Positions 36,611 through 45,755 of a DNA stretch of 64,000 nt are shown piece by piece; the stretch's first letter is position 1, and each line of letters opens with the position of its first letter. The stretch lies in the NCBI GenBank assembly GCA_002480565.1, contig DLCK01000080.1:8300-72299 (forward strand). Reading direction: 5' to 3'. A program made the translations under genes and the position numbers. This stretch comes from Phycisphaerales bacterium UBA7800. GTDB lineage: Bacteria > Planctomycetota > Phycisphaerae > Phycisphaerales > Phycisphaeraceae. The notes under the pieces were generated by a model. That model was not told the DNA's origin and made no database searches. It worked only from the letters and a program-made list of their open reading frames with translations.

Positions 36611-36648
36611 ACCGTACGGAGCAACCCGCCTTGCTTCGTGCGGTTTTT
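36611..36648 (+). terminator. Rho-independent terminator after sodA
   Basis: A 14-bp stem with two G-T wobbles (left arm 36611-36624, right arm 36631-36644, loop CCCGCC) is followed by five T. It lies 90 bases after the sodA stop. Confidence 0.87.
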
Positions 36649-36754
36649 CTTTGGCATCAATCTGCTACATGACATCGCATGTTCAGGGACGCTTAAGTAT
36701 GTCAAACACTTGAATTCCCAAAACAACCAAAATCCGCTATCCTTTTGCGTTTCC

Positions 36755-38110
36755 ATGAGCACGAATCAAACCAATACAACCAAGCCGGTCTTCGGGCATA
36801 TTCTGATGGGGGGCGCATTAAGCGGCGCCTTGGTCCGAGATATCCGACTGGCAAATGAGCTGGCAAGTCGCGGGTATGAAGTCCATGTCTGGTGGGCAAT
36901 GGATATCCAGAAAGACGCGCCGCTCGACAGCCGTATTCATCAACACGTCCTGTTCTCCGGCTTGCGCTATGCTTACAAAATCGGACGCCCGGTCATGGAT
37001 GCTTTGGGTAAGCTTTCGCAAAAGCTTTACTCGGATAAAAAGCGTTCGCGGACGCTGCAAAAGCGTGGCAAGATGCTACAGAACATCATGGGTAATTTCC
37101 TGAAACTCGTCGCAGATGGCGTGGAAAAGGACGCTGGCCCACTTAATCGCTTCATTCGGGAAGTGTCTGAAGCCAAGATCACACACATGTTCCCCATGCT
37201 CGCGGCATTGGCGCCCTATGCCTTGGCTGCACGTGATCGCTGCCCGTTAAAACCCAAGTGTCAGATGATCTTCCAAGGGTACGAACTCTACATCAACTAC
37301 GCTCGTGCGATCGGTATTGAGCAGGATGTCTATGCCCGATTCCGTAAATGTGCAAACCAAACGGATTGGCAAGCGGTCTGTGTCAGTGAGGATTACAAAG
37401 AACGCGTCATCGAAGATATCGGCGTCGATGCGGATCGACTCATTGCTATTCCTCCTGGTGTTCCTGCACAGCAGACACTCACTCGCGAAGATGCCTGGAA
37501 GCATATCCATAAACGCTTTCCTGGTTTTGAGACGGACATTCCACTCATCACGTACCTGGGACGGCAGGATGTGGAGAAGGGGATTGACCTGCTGCTTTAT
37601 GCCTGCAAAATACTCCAACAGCGGGGCGTGAAATTCAAGCTTCTCATTGCTGGCCCGACACTCTTTGGTGAAGCCAATCAAGTGACGATTGTTCAACTGA
37701 TTGAAAACCTGCGACTTGATAAGCACGTTCATCGCAACAAAATGATTCCCGAAGACATGCGCATTGCCTTTTTCGCAGCAAGTACCTGCGTGGTCTATCC
37801 ATCGATTCACCGTGAGCCGTTTGGAATGGTTCCCGTTGAAGCAGGAGCATTTGGTACGCCAGCAGTCGTCCCAGGATATGGCGGCGTTGCGCAGACCGTC
37901 AAGGTCAACGGACTACAAAGCGGTCTGCACTTTGATGTATGGGATTCAGGTAGTCTTGCAGATCAGTTGCAAAAACTCATCGAAGACAAAGAACTTTGGC
38001 AGAAACTCTCCGAACAGGGACCAGCTGTTGCAAACTATTATTCGGTCCCCAATCTTGCCAACCGGTTATTGGACATGATGCAGATACCGTATTCAACGGA
38101 AAATACATAA
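36755..38110 (+). CDS. Glycosyltransferase family 4, outside the main cluster
   Basis: The 451-residue GT-B protein has an N-terminal acceptor domain (GALVRDIRLANELASRGYEV), then YLGRQDVEKGIDLLLYA and REPFGMVPVEAGAFGTPAVV with the EX7E-like motif. It is probably a sugar transferase for a surface glycan. I chose ATG 36755. The open frame reaches back to 36638, but that would start inside the sodA terminator. No ribosome site is obvious. Confidence 0.82.
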   Translation: MSTNQTNTTKPVFGHILMGGALSGALVRDIRLANELASRGYEVHVWWAMDIQKDAPLDSRIHQHVLFSGLRYAYKIGRPVMDALGKLSQKLYSDKKRSRTLQKRGKMLQNIMGNFLKLVADGVEKDAGPLNRFIREVSEAKITHMFPMLAALAPYALAARDRCPLKPKCQMIFQGYELYINYARAIGIEQDVYARFRKCANQTDWQAVCVSEDYKERVIEDIGVDADRLIAIPPGVPAQQTLTREDAWKHIHKRFPGFETDIPLITYLGRQDVEKGIDLLLYACKILQQRGVKFKLLIAGPTLFGEANQVTIVQLIENLRLDKHVHRNKMIPEDMRIAFFAASTCVVYPSIHREPFGMVPVEAGAFGTPAVVPGYGGVAQTVKVNGLQSGLHFDVWDSGSLADQLQKLIEDKELWQKLSEQGPAVANYYSVPNLANRLLDMMQIPYSTENT

Positions 38111-38163
38111 CACACGCATGAGTGATGCATGTCTTTGGACTCTTTTGATGATTCCCGGATACC

Positions 38164-38319
38164 TTAGCGGCTACGTGGTAGAACCGTGTCCCAGAAGGAC
38201 ATGATCATATCCATTGTTCGATCCACTGAATAATCCGGTCCCATCAGACACACGACAACTGTCACTGCTCCAGCGAATGCCAAAAAGAGAATAAGTTGTT
38301 CGCCTTGATGCCGACGCAT
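38164..38319 (-). CDS. Small single-helix membrane protein (51 residues)
   Basis: This short frame begins MRRHQGEQL, has a hydrophobic helix (LILFLAFAGAVTVVVCLM) and a polar tail ending LPRSR. An AAGGA ribosome site lies about 8 bases before the ATG. It is convergent with the glycosyltransferase gene at 36755 and lies downstream of dapL on the same strand. It is not recognised. The ribosome site and membrane-protein composition support it as a real gene, but only modestly. Confidence 0.5.
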   Translation of the reverse strand: MRRHQGEQLILFLAFAGAVTVVVCLMGPDYSVDRTMDMIMSFWDTVLPRSR

Positions 38320-38626
38320 GGCTTTATCCTTACTTTGAGTAAGTTACCAACAAACCTATTTTGTACTGCTCGGACCTTTACCACGTTTTATGCATCGGCG
38401 TTATAGATGTTAGACTTGATACAGTAATTAAGAATTTACCAACTTAACATTTCGACAATTAAATTCATATGCTGTATTTCTGTTTCGATTGAAATTGATA
38501 TTCGTAGTTAAATACAAATGAACACAGATAAAGTCGCAAGTCACGTGGAATGTAACCATTCTCGGCTGTGCGTTTACCTGTGTTCATCTGTGATAAACAA
38601 TGTTTGGTTGCCAAATATTTGAAGCG
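38320..38626. other. Intergenic region with an inverted-repeat element
   Basis: This 307-base region lies between dapL and the small membrane ORF. The only clear structure is the inverted repeat at 38518-38587, described separately. The rest is AT-rich and I see no gene in it. Confidence 0.5.
38518..38587. repeat. 70-bp inverted-repeat element downstream of dapL
   Basis: ATGAACACAGATAAA at 38518-38532 and TTTACCTGTGTTCAT at 38573-38587 are inverted copies with one mismatch, flanking 40 bases. It starts about 40 bases beyond the dapL stop on the transcribed strand. It could act as a 3' hairpin or be a dispersed repeat. Confidence 0.7.
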
Positions 38627-39862
38627 TTAGACTGACAGTTTGCTCTTGAGTCGGTTCATCGCTTCGTTGATGTTTTCGCGGCTGTTAAATGCGCTGATGC
38701 GGAAATAGCCTTCGCCGGACGCACCAAAGCCACTGCCGGGGGTTCCGACGATGTTGCATTCGTTTAGCAGCTTGTCGAAGAAGTCCCAGCTTGCCATACC
38801 GCCGGGCGTTTTGACCCACACGTACGGTGCATTTTCACCGCCGTAGGTGTCGATGCCCATGCTCGTGAGCGTGTTGCGGACGATCAAAGCGTTCTCCATG
38901 TAGAAGCCGACGGTCGCCTTGATCTGTTGTTTACCTTCTTGGCTGTAGGCTGCTGCGGCACCTTTTTGGATGACGTAGGACGCGCCGTTGAACTTGGTGC
39001 ATTGACGACGGTTCCAAAGCTTGTGTAATGACACATCGTTGCCATTGGCATCCTTACCCATGAGTGTCTTGGGCACGACCAGGAATCCGCAACGCATGCC
39101 GGTGAAGCCTGCGTTTTTCGAGAAGCTGCGTGACTCGATGGCTACTTCACGAGCGCCTGGAATTTCGTAGATTGAATGAGGGACGCTGCTGTCCTGGATG
39201 AACGCTTCATACGCAGCATCGTAGAGAATGATTGAGCCGTTTTCCTTGGCATAGTTCACCCACTGCGTCAACGCTTCCTTGGTCATCACCGCGCCAGTGG
39301 GATTGTTCGGTGAGCAAAGATAAATCACATCCACCTTCTGGTCCGGCAAGGCAGGGATGAATTCATTATCCGCGGTCATGGGCATGTAAACCAGACCTTC
39401 GTACTCACCTTTGTCGTTGGCTTCACCAGTGTTGCCAATCATCACGTTGGTATCCACATAGACCGGATAGACCGGGTCGGTGACCGCGATCTTGTTACCT
39501 TTTCCTAGGATGTCCAGCACATTACCGGTGTCACACTTGGCACCATCGGAGATGAAGATTTCATCTGCTGCCACATCACAGCCACGTGGGGCGTAGTCGT
39601 TTTCGACGATGGCTTCACGCAGAAAACCATAGCCTTGCTCCGGGCCGTAGCCTTTGAAGGTTTCGCGACTGGCCTGTTCGTCGACCGCTGCGTGCATCGC
39701 CTTGACGATCGCTTCGGGTAACGGTTCAGTTACGTCACCGATACCGAGCTTGATGATCGGAGCATCTGGATTGGCCTTTTGGAACTCAGCGACACGGCGG
39801 CCGATTTCCGGGAACAGATAGCCAGCCTTGAGTTTGAGGTAGTTGTCATTGATAGTTGCCAT
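38627..39862 (-). CDS. dapL: LL-diaminopimelate aminotransferase
   Basis: The 411-residue class I/II aminotransferase matches DapL: INDNYLKLKAGYLFPEI at the N terminus, KLGIGDVTEPLP, FISDGAKCDTGN, the PNNPTGA segment, and the PLP-lysine motif SRSFSKNAGFTG. It makes LL-diaminopimelate directly from tetrahydrodipicolinate, the one-step lysine and peptidoglycan route known from planctomycetes, chlamydiae and plants. ATG 39862 has AGGA about 8 bases upstream; the frame is open to 39895. Confidence 0.93.
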   Translation of the reverse strand: MATINDNYLKLKAGYLFPEIGRRVAEFQKANPDAPIIKLGIGDVTEPLPEAIVKAMHAAVDEQASRETFKGYGPEQGYGFLREAIVENDYAPRGCDVAADEIFISDGAKCDTGNVLDILGKGNKIAVTDPVYPVYVDTNVMIGNTGEANDKGEYEGLVYMPMTADNEFIPALPDQKVDVIYLCSPNNPTGAVMTKEALTQWVNYAKENGSIILYDAAYEAFIQDSSVPHSIYEIPGAREVAIESRSFSKNAGFTGMRCGFLVVPKTLMGKDANGNDVSLHKLWNRRQCTKFNGASYVIQKGAAAAYSQEGKQQIKATVGFYMENALIVRNTLTSMGIDTYGGENAPYVWVKTPGGMASWDFFDKLLNECNIVGTPGSGFGASGEGYFRISAFNSRENINEAMNRLKSKLSV

Positions 39863-39889
39863 TGTGTATGTCCTAACTTTTGTTTTAAC

Positions 39890-39915
39890 CGCCAAGACGC
39901 CAAGGACGCCAAGGA
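39890..39915. repeat. Short tandem CGCCAAGGA repeat
   Basis: Three tandem units occur: CGCCAAGA, CGCCAAGGA, CGCCAAGGA. They lie 28 bases upstream of the dapL start codon and next to the inverted repeat at 39941-40024. Confidence 0.6.
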
Positions 39916-39940
39916 CAGAATTGAAATCTAAAAACAGTTT

Positions 39941-40024
39941 TTTACCACAGAGACACAGAGCCTGAAAAAGTCAGAGGAAAACATTGCTTTGTCTTTCTCT
40001 GTGTCTCTGTGCCTCTGTGGTAAA
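39941..40024. repeat. 84-bp inverted-repeat element between alaS and dapL
   Basis: TTTACCACAGAGACACAGAG at 39941-39960 faces CTCTGTGTCTCTGTG plus CCTCTGTGGTAAA at 39998-40024. The right arm has one extra 8-base unit. It begins only 5 bases past the alaS stop on the minus strand, so it would form a long hairpin in the alaS 3' region. Confidence 0.8.
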
Positions 40025-40028
40025 GATA

Positions 40029-42785
40029 TTAAATTTTGGATTCGGCCATGGCTTTACATGCCGCCAAGGCTTCATCGAGTTTGCTTGCGTCTTTGCCACC
40101 GGCCTGAGCTTGGTCTGGGCGGCCACCACCACCACCGCCGGTGAGTGTGGCTGCTTCCTTGACCCAGTCGCCTGCTTTGAGTCCTTTGGCAATCATGGCC
40201 TTGGGGACGGATGCGATGAAAGCGAGTTTGCTGCCATCGTCTGCTGCTAACAGGATCGCGGCATTGTCACCGTGTTTGTTTTTAAACACATCCATCGCAG
40301 TCCGCAGGGTCTTGCCATCGGCACCGGGAATTTTACAGATGATAATCGACCCGTTCGCTTCATCCGCTAGTGCCTTGGCGGTTTCAACCACATTACCGGC
40401 TGCGGCTTTGCTGGCCTGCTTCTCATGTTCCTTAACCTTGGCCTGCAACTGCGTGAGCATGTCGCGGACTTTGGCTTTGATGAGCAGGGGCAATTGCTTC
40501 TCATTGACTGTCGCAGTGATCTGCGTAATCGCGGCTGCCAATTCTTCAACAGGTTGACTCTTAAGTGCCTCGGCACGAGCCAGCAGCAGATCGGCCTGTG
40601 CGGTTGCTTGATGTGCAGCAGGCCCGGTAAGTCCAATGATGCGCCGGATACCCTTGGCAACGGCTTCTTCGCTGATGACCACAAAGCCTTCGGCATCACC
40701 AGTCTTCTGCATATGCACACCACCGCAAAACTCGATGGAGTAGCCCGGCCACTGTTCGTTGTTCGGATCGCTGACAAGGTCACTGACCTTCGGGCCAATA
40801 CTCACCACGCGAACCGTCGACGGGTACTTCTCGCCAAACACCGCTCGCAAACCATTAATCGATTGACCCTGTTCCAGTGGTACATACTCGTAGCTCACCG
40901 GCATGTCCGCTGCGATGTCCGCGTTGACCGTCTCTTCAACCAATTCGATCTGCTCAATGGTGACCGCGGAATTCTGCGTAAAGTCAAAACGCAATTTTTC
41001 GTCATCGACCAACGAACCCCGCTGATCAGCGTCAGCATTGACATGCTTGCGCAACGCGCGATTGAGCATGTGCGTGCAGGTGTGATTGAACGTGATAAGT
41101 TTACGGCGTTGTTTATTGACAGTCAGTGTGACTTGCTGCTCACCTGACGCAATGCTGTCACCTTCGGAAGTGCCAAGATGGAAGTACACATCGCCGACTT
41201 TTTGCGTGTCGGTCACGTTGAATGTGCTGTCAACCAAGGTGATCGTCCCAACATCACCAACCTGCCCGCCGGACTCCGCGTAGAAGGGTGTGGTGTCGGC
41301 CAGGACCGCGGTGACTTCGCCAAGGTCAAAAATCTGGATGTGGGTCTTGCCTGTAAACTCGGTGTTTTCGTAGCCGATGAATTCAGTCGCCTTGAACTTG
41401 TTCTTCTGCACCAACTCCACAAGCAGGGCGGTGACATCGGTCTTACCAGCTGATGCCTTGGAGACTTCCTGGTGTTGCTTCCAGCATTTTTCAAACTCAG
41501 CTTCATCGACGGTTAAGCCCTGTTCATCTGCCATGAGTCGGGTCAGATCCAAGGGGAAGCCGTAGGTGGCATAGAGTTCAAAGGCATCTTCGCCGGAGAT
41601 GGTTTTGTCTTTGCTGCTCGTTGCTGCGCGGTTGAAGAGTTCAATGCCGCGGTCGAGTGTCCGACGGAAGGCAACTTCTTCTTCCTTGAGTTCGTCAATC
41701 ACAGCTTGCGGATTCTTGGCCAGTTCCGGGAAGCTTTCGCCGAAGTGTTTGACGACGGTTGGGACCAACTTGTAGAAGAACGGTTCTTCAATGTTGAACG
41801 TCTGCTTGCCGAAGCGTACCGCACGGCGGAGGATTGAACGCAGGACATAGTTGCGACCATCGTTGCCACAATGAGCACCATCGCTAAGGGCGAACGTGAG
41901 CGTGCGGATGTGGTCTGCAATCACGCGGTAGGCAATGTCCGCCGGGTTGCTCAGCGTGTCATCACCACCGTCATAGGGCTTGGCACCTGTGACCGATTGG
42001 ATGGCATCAAAGATCGGCGTGAACACGTCGGTGTCGTAGTTACTGGTCTTGCCCTGAAGCAGGCGTGTGATCCGTTCAAAGCCCATACCGGTGTCCACAT
42101 GCTTGGCAGGCAAGGATTCGAGCTTGCCCGATGGCGAGCGATTGAACTGGATGAACACGAGGTTCCAGATTTCAATCACTTGCGGATCATCCGCATTGAC
42201 CTTGTCACCACCGGACATGTCAGGTGTGCCGTCGTAATGAATTTCCGAGCAGGGGCCACACGGGCCGGTGTCGCCCATCTCCCAGAAGTTGTCCTTCTTG
42301 TTGCCGGGATGGATGCGTTGGGCAGGGAGATATTTTTCCCACATGGCCTTGGCTTCAAGGTCGGGTTCGAGGCCTTCGGATGCGTCCCCTTCAAAGTAGG
42401 TGGCATGCATGCGGTTTGGATCAAGCCCCCAGACATCCACGAGCAGTTCCCAAGCCCAGTCGATCGCTTCGGTCTTGAAATAGTCGCCAAACGACCAGTT
42501 GCCAAGCATTTCAAAGAACGTGTGGTGATAGGTGTCCTTACCCACATCGTCAAGGTCATTGTGCTTGCCACCAGCCCGGATACATTTTTGGGTATTGGCA
42601 GCACGCGGGTAGGGTGGCTGTTCGGTTCCTAAAAAATAGGGCTTAAACTGGTTCATCCCGGCATTGGCAAACAAGAGTGTCGGGTCATTGTGCGGCACGA
42701 CCGGGGAGGACGGCGCAAAGGTATGACCGTGCTTCTGCACAAAGAAGTCGATGAACTGCTGACGGATTTCGTTGCTCGTAGGCAT
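40029..42785 (-). CDS. alaS: Alanyl-tRNA synthetase
   Basis: The 918-residue enzyme has all expected parts. The class II core carries FANAGMNQFKPYF, HHTFFEMLGNWSFGDY and DTGMGFERI. The editing domain has FNHTCTHMLNRAL (HxxxH zinc site) and EFCGGVHMQKTG (CxxxH). The C-terminal region ends with a Gly-rich GGGGGGRPDQAQAGG segment. It charges tRNA-Ala and clears mischarged Ser or Gly. Length is slightly above typical bacterial enzymes. Confidence 0.96.
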   Translation of the reverse strand: MPTSNEIRQQFIDFFVQKHGHTFAPSSPVVPHNDPTLLFANAGMNQFKPYFLGTEQPPYPRAANTQKCIRAGGKHNDLDDVGKDTYHHTFFEMLGNWSFGDYFKTEAIDWAWELLVDVWGLDPNRMHATYFEGDASEGLEPDLEAKAMWEKYLPAQRIHPGNKKDNFWEMGDTGPCGPCSEIHYDGTPDMSGGDKVNADDPQVIEIWNLVFIQFNRSPSGKLESLPAKHVDTGMGFERITRLLQGKTSNYDTDVFTPIFDAIQSVTGAKPYDGGDDTLSNPADIAYRVIADHIRTLTFALSDGAHCGNDGRNYVLRSILRRAVRFGKQTFNIEEPFFYKLVPTVVKHFGESFPELAKNPQAVIDELKEEEVAFRRTLDRGIELFNRAATSSKDKTISGEDAFELYATYGFPLDLTRLMADEQGLTVDEAEFEKCWKQHQEVSKASAGKTDVTALLVELVQKNKFKATEFIGYENTEFTGKTHIQIFDLGEVTAVLADTTPFYAESGGQVGDVGTITLVDSTFNVTDTQKVGDVYFHLGTSEGDSIASGEQQVTLTVNKQRRKLITFNHTCTHMLNRALRKHVNADADQRGSLVDDEKLRFDFTQNSAVTIEQIELVEETVNADIAADMPVSYEYVPLEQGQSINGLRAVFGEKYPSTVRVVSIGPKVSDLVSDPNNEQWPGYSIEFCGGVHMQKTGDAEGFVVISEEAVAKGIRRIIGLTGPAAHQATAQADLLLARAEALKSQPVEELAAAITQITATVNEKQLPLLIKAKVRDMLTQLQAKVKEHEKQASKAAAGNVVETAKALADEANGSIIICKIPGADGKTLRTAMDVFKNKHGDNAAILLAADDGSKLAFIASVPKAMIAKGLKAGDWVKEAATLTGGGGGGRPDQAQAGGKDASKLDEALAACKAMAESKI

Positions 42786-43047
42786 TGGATGGTTCCGAGG
42801 TTTCCAGTTGAGGTAATGGCTTTAACCGTTTTGAATCGCAGAGTATAGTCGATTTGACGGTAAAGTTCATCGTCTCGGGACTCGGCCACTGCATCAGGCT
42901 GACACCTGACAAAAGACATTGACGACGGATGTTGTCAGGATCAACCGCTTGGATGACAATGGCTTTTTCAGCCCCGCGATACGATGCGTCTGCAAATGCG
43001 TTTAGTTGTGAACTTCAAAACCGCCAATTGAACTTCAAGCAGTTGGA

Positions 43048-44619
43048 TTGGTTATAGGATTGGAAAACAAGTTGAACCTTACTCGTTTTTTGAATGTGTG
43101 TCTGTTGAGCTTGTTGTTCCCCATGACTGTGAATGCGACGCCACCGGAGCCATTGCTTCACGAGCCGTTGCCAAAAGCGTCCGCCGGACACTTACCGCGA
43201 TGGCGTGGGTTTAATCTACTTAATCAATTTTACGCAGGCAGTCCGCAGCGGGATCGTCCATTTGAGGAGTCAGACTTTGCGATGATCAAGGCGTTGGGTT
43301 TTAACTTTGTTCGCCTGCCATTGGATTATCGTTGTTGGATTGTGGATGGGGATTGGGAGCAATTGGATCAAGCGGTGTTAGCTCGCATCGATCAAGCCGT
43401 CCGGTGGGGGCAGCAGTACAACCTTCATGTGAGTCTGAATTTTCATCGTGCGCCGGGTTATACCGTTGCCAAACCTGCGGAGAAAACAAGCCTGTGGTCG
43501 GATGAAAAAACGCAGGACATTTGCGCGATGCATTGGGCGGAGTTTGCCCGGCGGTATCGTGGTATCCCGTCATCACAGTTGAGCTTTAATCTGTTTAACG
43601 AACCCAATGCAGTGAACGCAGAAGTGTATGCTCAGGTGGTGAACAAGATCGTCACTGCCATTGGTAAGCAGGACTCCGAGCGACTGATCATCTGTGATGG
43701 GATTAAATGGGGCACGCAGCCGGTGGCTGAATTGGTGCCTTTGAAAGTGGCGATGTCGACGCATTGTTACAAGCCGATGAACGTGACGCATTACAACGCC
43801 AGTTGGGTGGCGTCCAAAGATTACACACAACCGACATGGCCGATTGCTGTGGCATTTGGCACACTCTATGCACCGGGCAAATCAGGTCTCCAGCAAGCCA
43901 GTTTTGAACCCATGGTTATTGAAGGAAAATTCAACGAGCCGACGGCTTTGCGTTTGCACGTCGATAAAGTCTCGAACAACGCGACGCTGCTGGTGCAAGC
44001 CGATGGCCAGACGATTTGGGAAAAAGCATTTGTCTGCGGCCCCGGTGATGGTGAATGGAAAGAATCCCAACACTTGCCAGAGTGGGATACGTATCAGTGC
44101 GTGTATGACCGGGATTATGTCGTGAACATTCCTGCTCACAGCAGCAAGGTGACCGTGGCAGTAACCAAAGGTGATTGGTTACGCATCAGTCAGATCGGTA
44201 TCGCGACATCAGGCAAACCCGAACACATTCAAGACCTGCGAAACGATTGGGATAAACCTACCGGGCATCTGACCTATCAACCCCAGGCCGGCAAGCCAAT
44301 CTTTGTCACCAGCAAGTTTGAAGACCGGGATTGGTTAAAGGATCAAACCATGACAGACTGGTTGGCATTTCAAAAACAACATCAAGTCGGGATCATGGTC
44401 GGTGAGTTTGGCGTTTACAATCAGACGCCTCATGATGTCGCGTTAGCATGGATGAAAGATTGCCTGAGTAATTGGAAAGAAGCTAATTGGGGTTGGGCAC
44501 TCTGGGAGTTTCGTGGTTCATTTGGCATTCTTGACAGCGGCCGCAGTGATGTGGAATACGAAGACTTTCACGGTCACAAACTTGATCGCAAAATGCTTGA
44601 GTTGTTACAGCAATATTGA
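43048..44619 (+). CDS. Glycoside hydrolase family 5 with an inserted beta-rich domain
   Basis: The 523-residue protein has a signal peptide (to about residue 30). It shows GH5 signatures: RGFNLLNQF, GFNFVRLPLDY, VSLNFHRAPGY, LFNEPNA with acid/base Glu185, and MVGEFGVYN with nucleophile Glu453. WALWEFRGSFG is the final barrel segment. Between about 275 and 400 lies a beta-rich insertion without GH5 motifs. It is a secreted endo-glucanase, mannanase or related enzyme. The start is unclear: only TTG-type codons precede the leader (43048, 43060, 43072). Confidence 0.85.
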   Translation: MVIGLENKLNLTRFLNVCLLSLLFPMTVNATPPEPLLHEPLPKASAGHLPRWRGFNLLNQFYAGSPQRDRPFEESDFAMIKALGFNFVRLPLDYRCWIVDGDWEQLDQAVLARIDQAVRWGQQYNLHVSLNFHRAPGYTVAKPAEKTSLWSDEKTQDICAMHWAEFARRYRGIPSSQLSFNLFNEPNAVNAEVYAQVVNKIVTAIGKQDSERLIICDGIKWGTQPVAELVPLKVAMSTHCYKPMNVTHYNASWVASKDYTQPTWPIAVAFGTLYAPGKSGLQQASFEPMVIEGKFNEPTALRLHVDKVSNNATLLVQADGQTIWEKAFVCGPGDGEWKESQHLPEWDTYQCVYDRDYVVNIPAHSSKVTVAVTKGDWLRISQIGIATSGKPEHIQDLRNDWDKPTGHLTYQPQAGKPIFVTSKFEDRDWLKDQTMTDWLAFQKQHQVGIMVGEFGVYNQTPHDVALAWMKDCLSNWKEANWGWALWEFRGSFGILDSGRSDVEYEDFHGHKLDRKMLELLQQY

Positions 44620-44648
44620 GTCAGTTCGCAGGATGGATGATTGCTCTT

Positions 44649-45479
44649 TTACCACCACAGATAGTTGCTGCTGCATTCGAGTTGATGCAGGCCAGCTCCT
44701 GAGCTTCCGGTGATCCCCATTTCTGCTTCAGGCTTCCATTTGCCTGACCCGTCAATCAAGACGACGTTAGATCCACCGGTGCGTTGTTTGAGATATCGAT
44801 TATTGCTGTAGGGGTTGTAGCCTGAAAAGTGCCCGGAGATGGTATCGAAATTGCCGGAAGTACTACTGCGTGTTACGTCGGTGACGATGGCGTCATAATA
44901 CGTTTCCTGTTCCATATCCATGGGGATGGATTCGATGCCATCGGCAACCATGTAGTACCACTTGGATGAGGAATCTTTGGCGTTTTGTGATGTACCTGCG
45001 GTAAAGCGGTCAGCACGTTGGAGTCCGACGCGACCACCGATGAGGTTATATCCGGTGATGCAGTAGTTGTACGTGTGACTGCTGAATCCTTTGCCAGTTG
45101 AAGGTCCCCAGAATGCATCACTGTTTGAAGCGGGATTGTTAGGGCAGTAGAACGAATCACGGACCAAGCCATAGCTCAGCAGATAGTCACGGGCACCACC
45201 ATTGAGATGGTAGGGGCGTGAGGTTTTGGTGGTGCTGATTTCGTCGTAATAGCCTTCCCAGTTACCAGTGTCCGGGAGTTTTTGCTTGTTGTCATTGGAT
45301 GCCATGAGCATGGCTTGAGCGATACTGCGAGCATTGGTCAGACACTTGAGTCGCGCAGCGGATTGCTTTGCTTTGGATAATGCAGGAAGCAAAATGGCGA
45401 TGAGCAGGGCAATGATTGAAATGACAACTAACAATTCAATCAATGTAAATCCCACGCGCGAGTGTTTCGTGTGTTGCAT
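44649..45479 (-). CDS. Pseudopilin-like protein (prepilin-type N-terminal domain)
   Basis: This 276-residue protein begins with a short basic leader and GFTLIELLVVISIIALLIAI. Near its end is VVLIDGSGKWKPEAEMG, and it finishes CSSNYLWW. It closely resembles the gene at 45756 in layout and sequence and was probably made by tandem duplication. It is convergent with the GH5 gene 29 bases away. No pilus assembly genes are in the window. Confidence 0.87.
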   Translation of the reverse strand: MQHTKHSRVGFTLIELLVVISIIALLIAILLPALSKAKQSAARLKCLTNARSIAQAMLMASNDNKQKLPDTGNWEGYYDEISTTKTSRPYHLNGGARDYLLSYGLVRDSFYCPNNPASNSDAFWGPSTGKGFSSHTYNYCITGYNLIGGRVGLQRADRFTAGTSQNAKDSSSKWYYMVADGIESIPMDMEQETYYDAIVTDVTRSSTSGNFDTISGHFSGYNPYSNNRYLKQRTGGSNVVLIDGSGKWKPEAEMGITGSSGAGLHQLECSSNYLWW

Positions 45480-45755
45480 GGCAGGTCTCGATTTTAAAAA
45501 GATGCGTCTAATGTCAAAACAACGAATGTACTAAAGCAAAGAATAAAGAAATGCTATTAGAAATTATATGCGACAGGTGTATGTTCACAACCGCTATTTA
45601 GAGCCAAACATACACTGTTATAACTGTTTTTTGTACATATCGCTTGTGAAATGGGATTGTATTGATATTTCAATCCTATATAGGATTTTGCCAGTTCATA
45701 TATATGTCAACGTTTTGTATGTTGTGTCTGGTTTGCGAGAGTGTTGTTGCCAGGT

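Noticed and set aside
39890..40024. CRISPR-like array
   Set aside because: The units are 8-9 bases in tandem and an inverted repeat, without regular spacers or cas genes.
45480..45755. Possible small gene between the tandem pseudopilins
   Set aside because: The plus-strand frame there is AT-rich, overlaps the end of the neighbouring gene and has no plausible ribosome site; the gap more likely holds the promoter of the 44649 gene.
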